Source: Fructobacillus broussonetiae (lineage in GTDB: Bacteria > Bacillota > Bacilli > Lactobacillales > Lactobacillaceae). From it: 64,000 nucleotides of DNA. The notes under the pieces were generated by a model, which saw only the letters and a list, made by a program, of their open reading frames with translations, was not told the origin of the DNA and made no database searches. The DNA is taken from contig NZ_JAAMFK010000004.1 in the NCBI RefSeq assembly GCF_018437275.1, positions 1 to 64,000 on the forward strand, read 5' to 3'. Shown piece after piece: positions 33,843-43,198 of the stretch (positions are counted from its first letter, which is position 1; each line of letters starts with the position of its first letter). The translations under genes were made by a program, and so were the position numbers.

Positions 33843-35894
33843 ATGAATCGCAACCGCTATTTAGAAGATGCAAATAAAAACGACGCCCGAGCCAACTTAC
33901 CGGGCCGTCTGAAACTGCTTTTGGGATTGGTCGTCGCATTAATCGCTGCGCTCCTCATCCAACTGGCCTTTTTGACGCTTAAGCAAGGAGCCGGCTACCA
34001 ATCCGAAGTGACCCGTTCCGATGAAACCGTCGAAAAAGGAAACGCGCCACGTGGTTTGATCTACGATTCCACTGGTAAGGTGATTACTGGAAACCAAGCC
34101 TCACCGGCCATTACATACACCCGTGGTTCCTCAACGACGACCTACAAGATTGCATCCATTGCCAAGGAATTAGCTAAGTATATTTCGATTGACACGAGTC
34201 GCATGAACGCTCGCTCTAAGGCTGACTACTACTTAGTATCGAACCCTGATAAGGCGACGAAGATTCAAGAAACCTTGAAGAAAAAGTACGGTAAGACCTA
34301 CTCCGAATGGTCTAGCACTGAACAAAACACCGCGATGGCCAAGTACGTAATGGATAAAAAGATTGCGGATGGTAAAGTCGACGACAACGTTGCCATGATT
34401 TTCCAAAAGATGTCAGGTGCCTCTGCTCTTTCAACGACATACATCAAGGAAAACGACATTTCCGATGATGCGATGGCAAAAATCGCCGAACGTTTGTCAG
34501 AAATGCCAGGTGTTAAGATTGGTGAAGCCTGGTCACGAAACTATCCAGAAGGAGACGACTTCAAGTCTTTGACTGGTACGGTTTCTAACGAAGCGGCCGG
34601 TCTTCCAGAAGACCGTTTGCACCGCCTTTTGGCCCAGGGATATTCCCACAACGAACCAGTTGGAACCTCTGCCATGGAAAAGCAGTACGAATCCTTGCTG
34701 AAGGGGTCACCTTCCCAAACGACGGTAACGACGATGGGAAACATCAAGACTTCTGATTTGAAGTATGCTGGACAGGCTGGGGATGCCCTGAAGTTGACGG
34801 TTAATGCTGAATTCCAGAAGAAGGTGCAACAAATCCTGCAGGATAACCTGCCGGGAGGAAACGCCCAAGGTGCTTACTCAACGGTCATTAATCCATACAA
34901 TGGTGGTATTTACGCCATGGCTGGTGTGACAAAGGATCCTCAAACGGGCGCCAAGAACGCTGACCAGCTTGGAAACATTAACCGGGCCATTGTCATGGGA
35001 TCCGTTGTGAAGCCTGCCATCCTGGCAACTGGTTTCCAAAAGGGAATCGTGACACCTACTTCCAATACGATGAATGATCAGGGGATTAGTATTCAAGGAA
35101 CGCCTAAGATTACGTCATACTGGAATAAGAGTGGAAATCCTGTTTCAATCGATGCGAAAACCGCCTTGGAACGTTCTTCCAACACCTACTTCGTTCAATT
35201 GGGAATGAAAATCGGTGGCCAGACCTATAAGGCAAACGATACCCTGCACCTACGATCAGACGCCTTTCAGACGCTTCGTAATGGCCTTGCGCAGTTTGGC
35301 CTGGGTACAAAGACCGGAATTGATTTGGAAGGGGAGACAGCTGGTTACCGTGGTTTGACAACGGGTGAAAACGTCGGTAAGTATCTCTTCGAATCTTTTG
35401 GTCAGTATGATTCTTACACGACTTTGCAGTTGGCTCGCTACGTTTCAGCAATCGCCAACGGGGGTTATCTTGTTCAACCACACTTGGTTGGTTCTGTTTT
35501 GCAAACCGACAAGGCGGCAAAGTACTTGAACACCGTCTGGACGGCACAACCACAACTGCAGTCACAAGTTCAGTTGTCAGACGATGAGTGGCAAGTGATT
35601 AAGGATGGAATGAACCGTGTTGCTAACGGTTCTGACCCTCATAACACGGGTTCATCTCTTCATGGTTTGGATCCGAAGGTTTATGCAAAGACCGGTACTG
35701 CCGAAACACAGACAAACGGTGCGACAACCTATACGGAATCCATGGTCGTTTACGTCCCTGGAACACCGTTTGCCATGTCATTGGCTATTCCCGGTATGGA
35801 TTCTTACTTGGATGGTACGAACGGACGCATTGCCCGCGAAATTATTAATGCTTTCTGGTCGATGGTCATTTCAAAGGACTCAGCCGTTAAGTAA
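33843..35894 (+). CDS. class B penicillin-binding protein (PBP2b-like transpeptidase)
   Basis: 683 aa. Short cytoplasmic N-terminus, one membrane helix (~25-47), dimerization domain (APRGLIYDSTGKVITGN), then transpeptidase with SVVK (SxxK, Ser near residue 386), SSN and KTG (YAKTGTAE). No PASTA domains. It cross-links peptidoglycan, probably in lateral-wall growth or septation; the elongation versus division role cannot be told because no mre or fts genes are adjacent. Ends in a strong bidirectional terminator. Confidence 0.9.
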   Translation: MNRNRYLEDANKNDARANLPGRLKLLLGLVVALIAALLIQLAFLTLKQGAGYQSEVTRSDETVEKGNAPRGLIYDSTGKVITGNQASPAITYTRGSSTTTYKIASIAKELAKYISIDTSRMNARSKADYYLVSNPDKATKIQETLKKKYGKTYSEWSSTEQNTAMAKYVMDKKIADGKVDDNVAMIFQKMSGASALSTTYIKENDISDDAMAKIAERLSEMPGVKIGEAWSRNYPEGDDFKSLTGTVSNEAAGLPEDRLHRLLAQGYSHNEPVGTSAMEKQYESLLKGSPSQTTVTTMGNIKTSDLKYAGQAGDALKLTVNAEFQKKVQQILQDNLPGGNAQGAYSTVINPYNGGIYAMAGVTKDPQTGAKNADQLGNINRAIVMGSVVKPAILATGFQKGIVTPTSNTMNDQGISIQGTPKITSYWNKSGNPVSIDAKTALERSSNTYFVQLGMKIGGQTYKANDTLHLRSDAFQTLRNGLAQFGLGTKTGIDLEGETAGYRGLTTGENVGKYLFESFGQYDSYTTLQLARYVSAIANGGYLVQPHLVGSVLQTDKAAKYLNTVWTAQPQLQSQVQLSDDEWQVIKDGMNRVANGSDPHNTGSSLHGLDPKVYAKTGTAETQTNGATTYTESMVVYVPGTPFAMSLAIPGMDSYLDGTNGRIAREIINAFWSMVISKDSAVK

Positions 35895-35908
35895 TCAATC
35901 AAGCACAT

Positions 35909-35955
35909 AAAAAAAAGATCGCTCATTTCAATTAAGAAATGAGCGATCTTTTTTT
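35909..35955. terminator. bidirectional terminator between the PBP and Fur-family genes
   Basis: AAAAGATCGCTCATTTC, loop AATTAA, GAAATGAGCGATCTTTT with T-runs on both strands. Confidence 0.9.
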
Positions 35956-35959
35956 ATAT

Positions 35960-36370
35960 TTAGTTGTTTGCCTTGTCATCAGGTTCTACTCCGTAGAGAT
36001 CGATTCGATAATCGGTAATCTTCAAACCAGTTGCAGCCTGTGCGGCTTTAATCAATGAGGCTGGGTCGAAGTTTGCGGCATCAATAATTTCATTAGTGTT
36101 TGTGTTAATTACGTGGTAGTGCGGGTGGTCAGCAGCGTCGTAGTGGCGCTTACCGTCTGAGATGCCATCAATAATGACGACTAACTTCTTCTCAACAAAC
36201 TTTTCCAAGGTGTTGTACACCGTGGCCAAAGAAATATGAGGAAGATCGTTGTGAATCATTTCCGCCGTTGGGTGGGTGTCGTGAGTCATCATATATTCTA
36301 GCAAGGTCAGGCGCTGACTAGTTGCCTTAAGCTTGTGTTCTTGAAGAACCGATTTTAATGGATTCAGCAT
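35960..36370 (-). CDS. Fur/PerR-family metalloregulator lacking structural-zinc cysteines
   Basis: 136 aa. The winged helix (1-80; KATSQRLTLLEYMM, ISLATVYNTLEKFVEKKLV) and His-rich metal site (RHYDAADHPHYH at 75-86) are clearly Fur family, with the D-and-H pattern of PerR. There is no Cys anywhere: the usual CxxC after the HxH is NTNT (89-92), and the second C-terminal CxxC is also missing. It is divergent from two VIT-type transporters and its spacer carries a Fur/PerR-type box and a half-site over its own promoter. Likely senses Fe, Mn or peroxide (inference). Confidence 0.85.
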   Translation of the reverse strand: MLNPLKSVLQEHKLKATSQRLTLLEYMMTHDTHPTAEMIHNDLPHISLATVYNTLEKFVEKKLVVIIDGISDGKRHYDAADHPHYHVINTNTNEIIDAANFDPASLIKAAQAATGLKITDYRIDLYGVEPDDKANN

Positions 36371-36435
36371 GTTAACCTCCTAGCTAATATTAACTACATT
36401 TCAATTATAACATTAGAATGAAACAATACAAAAGA

Positions 36436-36482
36436 TTGACATATAGTATTTTTCTTGGTAAAATAATTTAGATTCATTCTAA
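36436..36482 (+). promoter_or_regulatory. promoter and Fur/PerR-type box of the VIT genes
   Basis: TTGACA (36436-36441), 17-nt spacer, TAAAAT (36459-36464). TTAGATTCATTCTAA (36468-36482) is a 7-1-7 palindrome with one mismatch, sitting at the transcription start. On the other side TTAGAATGAAACAAT (36411-36425) gives a half-site upstream of the -10 of the regulator gene, consistent with autoregulation. Confidence 0.7.
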
Positions 36483-36500
36483 CTAACCAGGAGAAGAACT

Positions 36501-37175
36501 ATGGAAAAGCAATCATTAATGGCGCACAACAATTTGGTGCGTGCCGGCGTGATGGGTGGTAACGATGGTATTTTGTCGGTTGCCGGAATCATCGTCGGGG
36601 TGGCCGGAGCCGGGCAAAGCTTGGGAGCAATTATGTTATCAGGTTTTGCCGGGACTTTGGCCGGTATGGTCTCAATGGCCATGGGTGAATTCGTTTCCGT
36701 GCGATCATCCCACGATGCACAACAAAAGGCTCGTCACAGTCAAGAAGAAGCCCTTAAAGCAGATTACGATAAGGAGTTTAACTTTGTTAAAGAAAAGTAC
36801 CAGGGTGATGGAATTTCTGAAGAGTTAGCTCAACAGGCCACAGAAGAAATGATGAAGAAGGATCCGTTGGAAACGACGGTTCGTGAACGTCACGGATTCT
36901 CATTGAAGTCTGAAGTTTCAGCTTGGGGAGCAGCCCTTGTTTCCTTTGTTACTTTCCCAACTGGTGCCGCGTTACCAATGGCCTTCATGGCTTTAGCAAC
37001 GCCAAATCTTCGTATCATGGCGACGTTCTTAGCTGTTTTGATTGCCTTGCTTTTGACAGGATACATGGCTGCCGTTGTTAACGGGGCGAACCGGACAAAG
37101 GGTGCTATTCGTAACTTGATTTCAGGAATTTTGACGATGGTCGTCACGTTCTTGATTGGAACACTTTTCAAATAA
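36501..37175 (+). CDS. VIT1/CCC1-family metal transporter 1
   Basis: 224 aa; SD caggag 9 nt upstream of ATG. The first helix carries the family motif RAGVMGGNDGILSVAGIIVG; membrane pairs flank a cytoplasmic, Glu/Met-rich metal-binding loop (~75-130; LAQQATEEMMKKDPLET, ERHGF). CCC1/VIT proteins move Fe2+ or Mn2+ out of the cytosol; bacterial members with this full loop are probably exporters. Forms an operon with a second VIT protein 12 nt downstream. Confidence 0.88.
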   Translation: MEKQSLMAHNNLVRAGVMGGNDGILSVAGIIVGVAGAGQSLGAIMLSGFAGTLAGMVSMAMGEFVSVRSSHDAQQKARHSQEEALKADYDKEFNFVKEKYQGDGISEELAQQATEEMMKKDPLETTVRERHGFSLKSEVSAWGAALVSFVTFPTGAALPMAFMALATPNLRIMATFLAVLIALLLTGYMAAVVNGANRTKGAIRNLISGILTMVVTFLIGTLFK

Positions 37176-37187
37176 GGGAGATTGACC

Positions 37188-37904
37188 ATGTTGACATTAT
37201 TTATGAATTGGCAAAAGAAGCGGGCTGAGAAAAAGTCCGGACAAACAATGGAAGAGCGTTTGAACGCTATTCGAGCTGGGATTCTTGGATCAAACGACGG
37301 AATCCTAACCGTTGTTGGTGTTGTGTTCTCGGTTGCTGCCGCAACTTCAAACCGCTTGGTTATCGTGCTCGCTGGTTTGTCTGATTTGTTGGCCTGCGCC
37401 CTTTCAATGGGTTCAGGAGAGTTTGCTGCGGTTTCATCACAAGCAGACTCAGAAAAGGTTGCTGAAACGCTTGAACGTGCCCGTTTGAAGGAAGCCTTCG
37501 GAGAGCAAGTTGAAACGGTTCAGGCCTTTTACACCGACCGTGGTGTGAGCCCAGAAACGGCGAAGGCAATCGCCTGCGAATTGTTGGCCGAAAAGCCATT
37601 GGAAACGGTGCTGTCCGTAAAGTATGACATGCAATTGGGACACTACGTTTCACCAATGTCTGCCGCCTTCTCTTCGACTTTTTCAGCTGCTTTGGGTGGT
37701 GCCTTGCCTTTGATTGCCCTCTTGGTGTTCCCGGTTGAATACCAATACTTGGCCGCAATCTTAGCAACGGTTGTTGCTTCAGCGTTGACCGGATTGCTCT
37801 CAGCTGTCTTCTCACAGGGAATGATTGGCCGTGCTGTCTGGAGAAATATTTGGGTTGGTTTAGTGACGATTGCTATTCACTACGGCATCGGGTTGCTATT
37901 CTAA
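37188..37904 (+). CDS. VIT1/CCC1-family metal transporter 2
   Basis: 238 aa from ATG at 37188 (SD gggaga 7 nt upstream). Paralogue of the preceding gene: IRAGILGSNDGILTVVGVVFSVAAA, MGSGEFAAVSSQADSE, and a cytoplasmic loop (PETAKAIACELLAEKPLETVL) with fewer Met residues. The two may form a heterodimer, since VIT proteins act as dimers (inference), or have different metals. Tandem VIT pairs are frequent in lactobacilli. Confidence 0.88.
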   Translation: MLTLFMNWQKKRAEKKSGQTMEERLNAIRAGILGSNDGILTVVGVVFSVAAATSNRLVIVLAGLSDLLACALSMGSGEFAAVSSQADSEKVAETLERARLKEAFGEQVETVQAFYTDRGVSPETAKAIACELLAEKPLETVLSVKYDMQLGHYVSPMSAAFSSTFSAALGGALPLIALLVFPVEYQYLAAILATVVASALTGLLSAVFSQGMIGRAVWRNIWVGLVTIAIHYGIGLLF

Positions 37905-38005
37905 ACAATTGGTTTAGTCTGGATTTTTCGAAATTCGGGCTTTTCTTATGTGATGAAAGACACTATAATAGGTGTCAGTTAAAGTGATATTTATGGAGGA
38001 TTGAA

Positions 38006-39367
38006 ATGAAAGTTGTAATTATTGGTGCATCACACGGTGGTCACGAATCAGCACACGAATTGTTGACGCGTTACTCAGACGTAGACGTTACCGTCTACGA
38101 AGCAGGAGATTTCATCTCATTCATGTCTTGTGGAATGGAATTGTTCCTCGAAGGTAAGGTTACGAAGCGTGATGATGTTCGTAACTTTAAGGAATCCGAT
38201 ATCGAACAATATGGCGGAAAGGTTTTGAAGTCTCACTTGGTTGAATCAGTTGATACTGACAAGCAAGAAGTATCAGTGAAGAACCTTGAAACTGGGGAAG
38301 TATTCACGGACTCTTACGATAAGTTGATCATTTCATCCGGTGTTACGCCAATGACGTTACCAGTTGATGGTGCTGATTTGGACAACGTCTTCTTGATGCG
38401 TGGTCGTGACTGGGCACAAAAGATTGATGACAAAGTTAAGGACGCCTCAGTAAAGAACGTTGTCGTTGTTGGAACTGGTTACATCGGTATTGAAGCGGCT
38501 GAAGTTTTTGCTGAAGCTGGCAAGAACGTGACGGTTGTTGACATGATTAAGCGTCCTTTGGGAAACTGCTTGGATGAAGAATTGGCAGAACCAATTGCTA
38601 AGGCTTTGAAGGACGGAGGGGTTAACCTCCACTTGGGTCACACAGTTTCATCATTTGAAGGAAACGGTGCAGTTGAAAAAGTTGTGACTGATGACGGTCA
38701 AAACTTTGACGCTGATTTGGTTATCGTTGCCGCGGGTGTTAAGCCAAACACAGAATACTTGAAGGGAACGATTGACTTGGACCAACGTGGTTGGATCAAG
38801 ACCGACCCTTACTTGCGCACGAACGCTAAGAACGTTTACGCCATCGGTGATGCTATCTTGCCACTCTTTGCGCCTGCTGGCCAACCAGCACCAATCGCAT
38901 TGGCAACGACGGCTCGTCGTGAAGCCCGCTACGTGGTTGAAAACATCATGATTGATCAACCAGAACGCGCCTTTGCTGGTGTAAATGGTTCATCAGCCTT
39001 GACTGTCTTTGATTACAAGTTGGCTTCAACTGGTGTGAACGCCAACAATGCTGAAAAGATGGGCTTGAAGACGGCTAGTTCTCTGTACCACGCAACGGTT
39101 CGTCCTGAATTCGTTACCGATGGAAACCCTGAAATCTGGGTGAAGTTGACTTACCAACCAGAAACACACGCCATCTTGGGTGGACAAGTGTTGTCAACGG
39201 CTGATGTAACGGCCCATGCTAACACGATTGCCTTGGCTATCAAGGGTAAGATGACATTGGAAGACTTGGCTGAAGCTGATTTCTTCTTCCAACCTGGATT
39301 CGACCGTCAATGGTCTGTTTTGAACTTGGCCGCACAAGTTGCCTTGGGTCAAACGCCATCTGTTTAA
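38006..39367 (+). CDS. nox: NADH oxidase (H2O-forming type)
   Basis: 453 aa flavoprotein of the pyridine nucleotide-disulfide family. N-terminal FAD loop VVIIGASHGGHESA, single redox Cys42 in FMSCGMELFL, NAD loop VVVVGTGYIGIEAAEV, second FAD motif NVYAIGDAI. The lone active-site Cys (sulfenic acid) is the mark of water-forming Nox and related CoA-disulfide reductases. It reoxidizes NADH with O2, allowing acetate kinase to make extra ATP in heterofermenters. Strong codon bias implies high expression. Confidence 0.93.
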   Translation: MKVVIIGASHGGHESAHELLTRYSDVDVTVYEAGDFISFMSCGMELFLEGKVTKRDDVRNFKESDIEQYGGKVLKSHLVESVDTDKQEVSVKNLETGEVFTDSYDKLIISSGVTPMTLPVDGADLDNVFLMRGRDWAQKIDDKVKDASVKNVVVVGTGYIGIEAAEVFAEAGKNVTVVDMIKRPLGNCLDEELAEPIAKALKDGGVNLHLGHTVSSFEGNGAVEKVVTDDGQNFDADLVIVAAGVKPNTEYLKGTIDLDQRGWIKTDPYLRTNAKNVYAIGDAILPLFAPAGQPAPIALATTARREARYVVENIMIDQPERAFAGVNGSSALTVFDYKLASTGVNANNAEKMGLKTASSLYHATVRPEFVTDGNPEIWVKLTYQPETHAILGGQVLSTADVTAHANTIALAIKGKMTLEDLAEADFFFQPGFDRQWSVLNLAAQVALGQTPSV

Positions 39368-39389
39368 TCTGAATTGTTATTCTAAAGTG

Positions 39390-39421
39390 AAAAAAGGACG
39401 CCCTAAGGACGTTCTTTTTTT
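39390..39421 (+). terminator. terminator of nox
   Basis: AAGGACG-CC, loop, GG-CGTTCTT plus T-run, one internal mismatch. Confidence 0.7.
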
Positions 39422-39435
39422 ATATAATAGGGACT

Positions 39436-40293
39436 ATGATAAATCGAATTAAAAAATGGTGGGCGAAGCTTGATCGTCTACTCCATGTTAATGACCTCGT
39501 TACTTACTTTTCTCGAGCTCAAATCGGCCTTGTAGGTCCAACCTTTGCCTACTATGTTTTGTTAACCTTGTTCCCGTTATTGATTGCCGTTGTCCTTGTC
39601 ATTTCGGCTTTGAATGTGACAACATCTCGATTGACGGAAATGATGACAGACTTCTTCCCAGAATCGGTTACGGAGTTTATTCATCCAATCTTAAATTCCG
39701 TGGCGCACGGGAATACACAGTCTTATTGGTCGATTTCTTTGATCTTTATTATTTGGGCTTTGTCCCGTGTGATTACTGTTTTACGCGAAGCCTTTAACCG
39801 GGTTGCAGATGTCGAAGAGCCGTTTTTGCCAATTTTGGCCCGACTCTGGTCTTTTCTCTGGCTGGTTTTGATGGTTGTGGTCCTCACGGTGCTTATCTTT
39901 GCCGGAAACATCCTAGGTGTCTATATTCAACAATGGACTGGTTTAGAATTCTGGGTAAAGCCGACTCGTTGGATTTTAATGTTCAGTCTTTGGGTTGTCT
40001 TGATATGGATGAACTACGAGCTGCCAACTAAGGAAGCAAGGGCGCCTTTTCGGGCATCATTGCTTGGCTCACTCTTTGATTTAGTTGCCCTAAACGCCCT
40101 AAACAAAGTCTTTGCGCTGGTTGCAAACCTTCAATTTGGAAAGTATGGTTTCTACCAGTCATTGACTTCCATCATTGTGTTCCTACTTTGGTTGAACCTT
40201 GTTGCTTCAGTATTGGTCACCGGTTTTGTCTTGATTAATTGGCTTTCGGGCTTCAATGGAATTGGAAGGAAGAAAAATGTTTCAGAAGACTGA
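39436..40293 (+). CDS. YihY/BrkB-family membrane protein
   Basis: 285 aa, six predicted helices. The family signature is present in the first third (FAYYVLLTLFPLLIAVVL) with later RVITVLREAFNRV and YGFYQSLTSIIVFLLWL. Once named ribonuclease BN by mistake; the true role is unknown, maybe export or LPS/teichoic-acid-related. Ends 17 nt inside the next gene. Confidence 0.9.
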   Translation: MINRIKKWWAKLDRLLHVNDLVTYFSRAQIGLVGPTFAYYVLLTLFPLLIAVVLVISALNVTTSRLTEMMTDFFPESVTEFIHPILNSVAHGNTQSYWSISLIFIIWALSRVITVLREAFNRVADVEEPFLPILARLWSFLWLVLMVVVLTVLIFAGNILGVYIQQWTGLEFWVKPTRWILMFSLWVVLIWMNYELPTKEARAPFRASLLGSLFDLVALNALNKVFALVANLQFGKYGFYQSLTSIIVFLLWLNLVASVLVTGFVLINWLSGFNGIGRKKNVSED

Positions 40294-40882
40294 TTTTGAT
40301 ATTTTTAATGATCAAACCCTCGAGGGGCGAATGCACAAAGTCCGAACCGTCATTGACCCGAAGTTTGAAGCTTTCGCTGATTTGGCTATGCCAATCCTAA
40401 ATGCTGACGGCCGTCCTTGGGTGGCCCACGTGGCCAAACACAAGATGCGTAAGGTGAATCCGCCTGAAAACACATGGGTAGCCTTCGCACCAAACAAGCG
40501 TGGTTATAAAATGGAAGCCCACTTTGAACTTGGCTTCTGGGATGACCACTTGTACTTTTATCTGGCCATTGAAGAAAATATGAAGAAGGTCAAGGCCGAC
40601 GGCCCTCGTTTGGCTGAACAAATGATGGCTTTGTCCGACGAAGTATCTAAGTTGCCATCTGATTACGTGCTATCACAAGATCACATGGATAATAACCGCC
40701 ACGAATTGTCAGAGTATGGTGAAATCGTGACTCGTTACGGTCGGGTTAAGGCCGCAGAAGTCTTGATCGGGCGCCAAATTCCAAAGGACAGTCCGCTCTT
40801 CGATGACTCCGAAAAGTTAACAAAGGTACTCTTGGATACCTTGAAAGAATTGTTACCACTGTACGAACAGTTGGCCGACTAA
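40277..40882 (+). CDS. DUF1054 family protein (YktB)
   Basis: 201 aa from ATG at 40277, which has AAGGAAG 6 nt upstream inside the yihY end; an upstream ATG at 40256 has no SD. Soluble, with motifs DFDIFNDQTLEGRM near the start, AKHKMRKVNPPENTWVAFAP and RGYKMEAHFELGFWDDHLYFYLAI. DUF1054 is conserved in Firmicutes with a solved structure but no known function. Translationally coupled to yihY. Confidence 0.9.
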   Translation: MFQKTDFDIFNDQTLEGRMHKVRTVIDPKFEAFADLAMPILNADGRPWVAHVAKHKMRKVNPPENTWVAFAPNKRGYKMEAHFELGFWDDHLYFYLAIEENMKKVKADGPRLAEQMMALSDEVSKLPSDYVLSQDHMDNNRHELSEYGEIVTRYGRVKAAEVLIGRQIPKDSPLFDDSEKLTKVLLDTLKELLPLYEQLAD

Positions 40883-40895
40883 TCATTGACGAAAC

Positions 40896-40935
40896 AAAAA
40901 GCAGCAAGCCTTTCGATAAGGTTTACTGCTTTTTA
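40896..40935. terminator. bidirectional terminator
   Basis: AAAAAGCAG ... CTGCTTTTT with an AAGCCTT/AAGGTTT inner stem. Serves DUF1054 and the antiporter gene on the other strand. Confidence 0.75.
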
Positions 40936-40952
40936 TGTGCATCGACTAAAAC

Positions 40953-43022
40953 TTATTCTTCATGATTTTCTTGTTCCATGAGGAGCAGTGTCTGTGCTTG
41001 GTTAATTTCGTTGTACAATTCGTTGGCTACTGCAGGTTTGACTTGTCCGGCCGCTAATTGCACAGATAAGTAGGAATACTCGTCCGCAAAAGCCTGTACG
41101 TATTCGGCTGTGTCGACGGCTACTGCTTTCTTGCGGTAGTCGTGGTTAACAATACGGAAGAAGCGGTCGAGTAGCTTACGAACAGGGGCCACGTTTTCAG
41201 TGTGTTCGTGCGTTTCAAGTTCTTCTTTCAAGACATTAGCTAAGAGGGCGTCAGCAGTCTTTTTCATCTCTTTGTTCAAGGAAAGCATCGCTTCACGATC
41301 ATTCTTCCATTCACGAACCTGCTGAGCACGTGTCGGATCCTTTTCCATCATTGCTTCGCGGTAACGTTGACGCTGTCCCTTGGTGAAGGTGCGTGTTTTT
41401 GTGTGCCAAGCAATTTCGTGACGAAGATGGTGAAGGCTCTGCTTGATTCGAACGAGCGGATGACGAGAAATAGCGGGTGAAAGAAGACCGCGTTGCAGGA
41501 AACGGGTATAGCGATCAACGACGTCTTGGTCGTATCCTTCTTCAATCATTTGATCCAGTCGTTCCTGCAATTGATCAGAAATTTTGGTCAACAATGCGAT
41601 TGACGCTTGCTCACTGTGAGGATTTGGCTGAGCAATGGTGAGCTTTTGCGTTTGTAAGGTCTGAGCAATGGCTGTTTTAACGTCGTGGTTAGCAATGCGT
41701 TGTTCGACCTTAATGATGGCGGAGTCAATCATTTCAGAACGGGTGTTATTTAATTCCTCTTCGCTGTATGCAAGCTCCTCATCATCTAGGAGCTTTGGCA
41801 AAGCAAAAGTGGCAACCAGAAGTGAAATCAAGATAACCAACGTCGCGATCAAAAGAATTTCGTTCAAGAATGGTAATGGTCGTCCGTTGATGGTATTTGG
41901 CAATGAGAGAGCCAAAGCCAAGGTTACGGCTCCGTGCACACCGGCAATTCCAAAGATTTGGGCACGGTGAATCCGGTCTTTGGTTTGGTGTTTACCGAAG
42001 AAGCCGACCAACCGGTCCTGCTTCTGGAATGATACCCAGACGAAGCGAGCGGCGAACATGATAGCGTAAATGATGATAGCCAACCAGAAGAGGGCAAATG
42101 ACTTATTGAAGCCGAAATCACCGATGAACTTTAAAATCCGTGGGATGGACAAACCTAAGATAACGAAAACGATTCCGTTTAAGAGGGTCGTCAGTGTTTG
42201 CCAAATTGTTCCTGATACAACGCGGGATTCCGTCGCAATCAATTGCAAACGAGATTCTTCGTAATTGTGGACAATACCTGCAGCGACCACAGCTAAAATC
42301 CCTGACAAGTGGAAGTGTTCTGCCAACAAGTAGATGGCAAATGGTGTCAAAATATTTAGTGGGATGGTTGTCGCTTGTGCCGAAGAAGCGTGGAATGAAA
42401 GATATAGGCGCAAGGCCACGATTAATCCAGAAGCGAGGGCACCGATAATCAGACCACCAAGGGCCACGATGGCAAAGTGGCCAATGGCGTTTGGTAAGCT
42501 GAAGTGACCTTCTCGATAAACGGAGAGTGCGAGGTCTAACAATACGATACCCGTTGCATCATTAAAGAGTGATTCGAGTTCGAGTGATTGGTTCAATCCC
42601 TTTGGCATCTTCAAACCAGTTGTCATTGATTTGACGGCCACGGCATCCGTTGGCACAACGATGGCGGCTAAGGCGATGGCAAGGGTTAACGGCCAGGCAG
42701 ACTGAATCTTGTTCGTAACGAAGGCTACGATTCCAACAACGAACAAGGCCAAAATAACCGACAGTTGGAAAATGGCGTTGAAATGTTTTTTCATCGTCGC
42801 AAAAGAGATGCCTTGTCCCTCCTGGAACATCAATGGCGCGATAATCAGGAATAAGAAGAACTCGGGATCGAGTTCAAAATTCTTGAAGACCGGAATGAAG
42901 GTGAATAATCCTCCAACCACGATTAACACGAGGGCTTCTGGCACCCGGGGGATGAAGGGTTTAACAATGTTTGCTGCGATAACCGCAACTAAGAGTAACG
43001 CGATCAAATAGAGTGTCGTCAT
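40953..43022 (-). CDS. CPA1-family Na+/H+ antiporter
   Basis: 689 aa from ATG at 43022 (AAAGGA 8 nt upstream). About 12 helices (residues 1-395) with the ion-site motif LESLFNDATGIVLLDLALS (FNDATG) and LAIALAAIVVPTDAVAV. A ~290-aa cytoplasmic, charged and helical C-terminal domain follows (YSEEELNNTRSEMIDSAII and later). NhaP/NHE-type exchange of Na+ (or K+) for H+, giving pH and salt homeostasis; complements the bus osmolyte system functionally. Confidence 0.9.
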   Translation of the reverse strand: MTTLYLIALLLVAVIAANIVKPFIPRVPEALVLIVVGGLFTFIPVFKNFELDPEFFLFLIIAPLMFQEGQGISFATMKKHFNAIFQLSVILALFVVGIVAFVTNKIQSAWPLTLAIALAAIVVPTDAVAVKSMTTGLKMPKGLNQSLELESLFNDATGIVLLDLALSVYREGHFSLPNAIGHFAIVALGGLIIGALASGLIVALRLYLSFHASSAQATTIPLNILTPFAIYLLAEHFHLSGILAVVAAGIVHNYEESRLQLIATESRVVSGTIWQTLTTLLNGIVFVILGLSIPRILKFIGDFGFNKSFALFWLAIIIYAIMFAARFVWVSFQKQDRLVGFFGKHQTKDRIHRAQIFGIAGVHGAVTLALALSLPNTINGRPLPFLNEILLIATLVILISLLVATFALPKLLDDEELAYSEEELNNTRSEMIDSAIIKVEQRIANHDVKTAIAQTLQTQKLTIAQPNPHSEQASIALLTKISDQLQERLDQMIEEGYDQDVVDRYTRFLQRGLLSPAISRHPLVRIKQSLHHLRHEIAWHTKTRTFTKGQRQRYREAMMEKDPTRAQQVREWKNDREAMLSLNKEMKKTADALLANVLKEELETHEHTENVAPVRKLLDRFFRIVNHDYRKKAVAVDTAEYVQAFADEYSYLSVQLAAGQVKPAVANELYNEINQAQTLLLMEQENHEE

Positions 43023-43198
43023 GTGAGTCCTTTCCTGTGACAGTGTTTCATTAATTACTATTATAGAAGGGTTTTTAGTACCAAACAAGGAAGATTGAAA
43101 TTCTTAAAAATAACCCTATCTTTTTTGGAGGGCTTTCGCTATACTGAGGCTAAGCGATATTTTTATCATAATTCTTTAATAAAAGGAGAGGAAAAGCT

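Noticed and set aside
41668-43011. Several plus-strand frames of 60-100 codons opposite the Na+/H+ antiporter
   Set aside because: Codon-complement shadows of a conserved membrane protein; none has an SD or family pattern.
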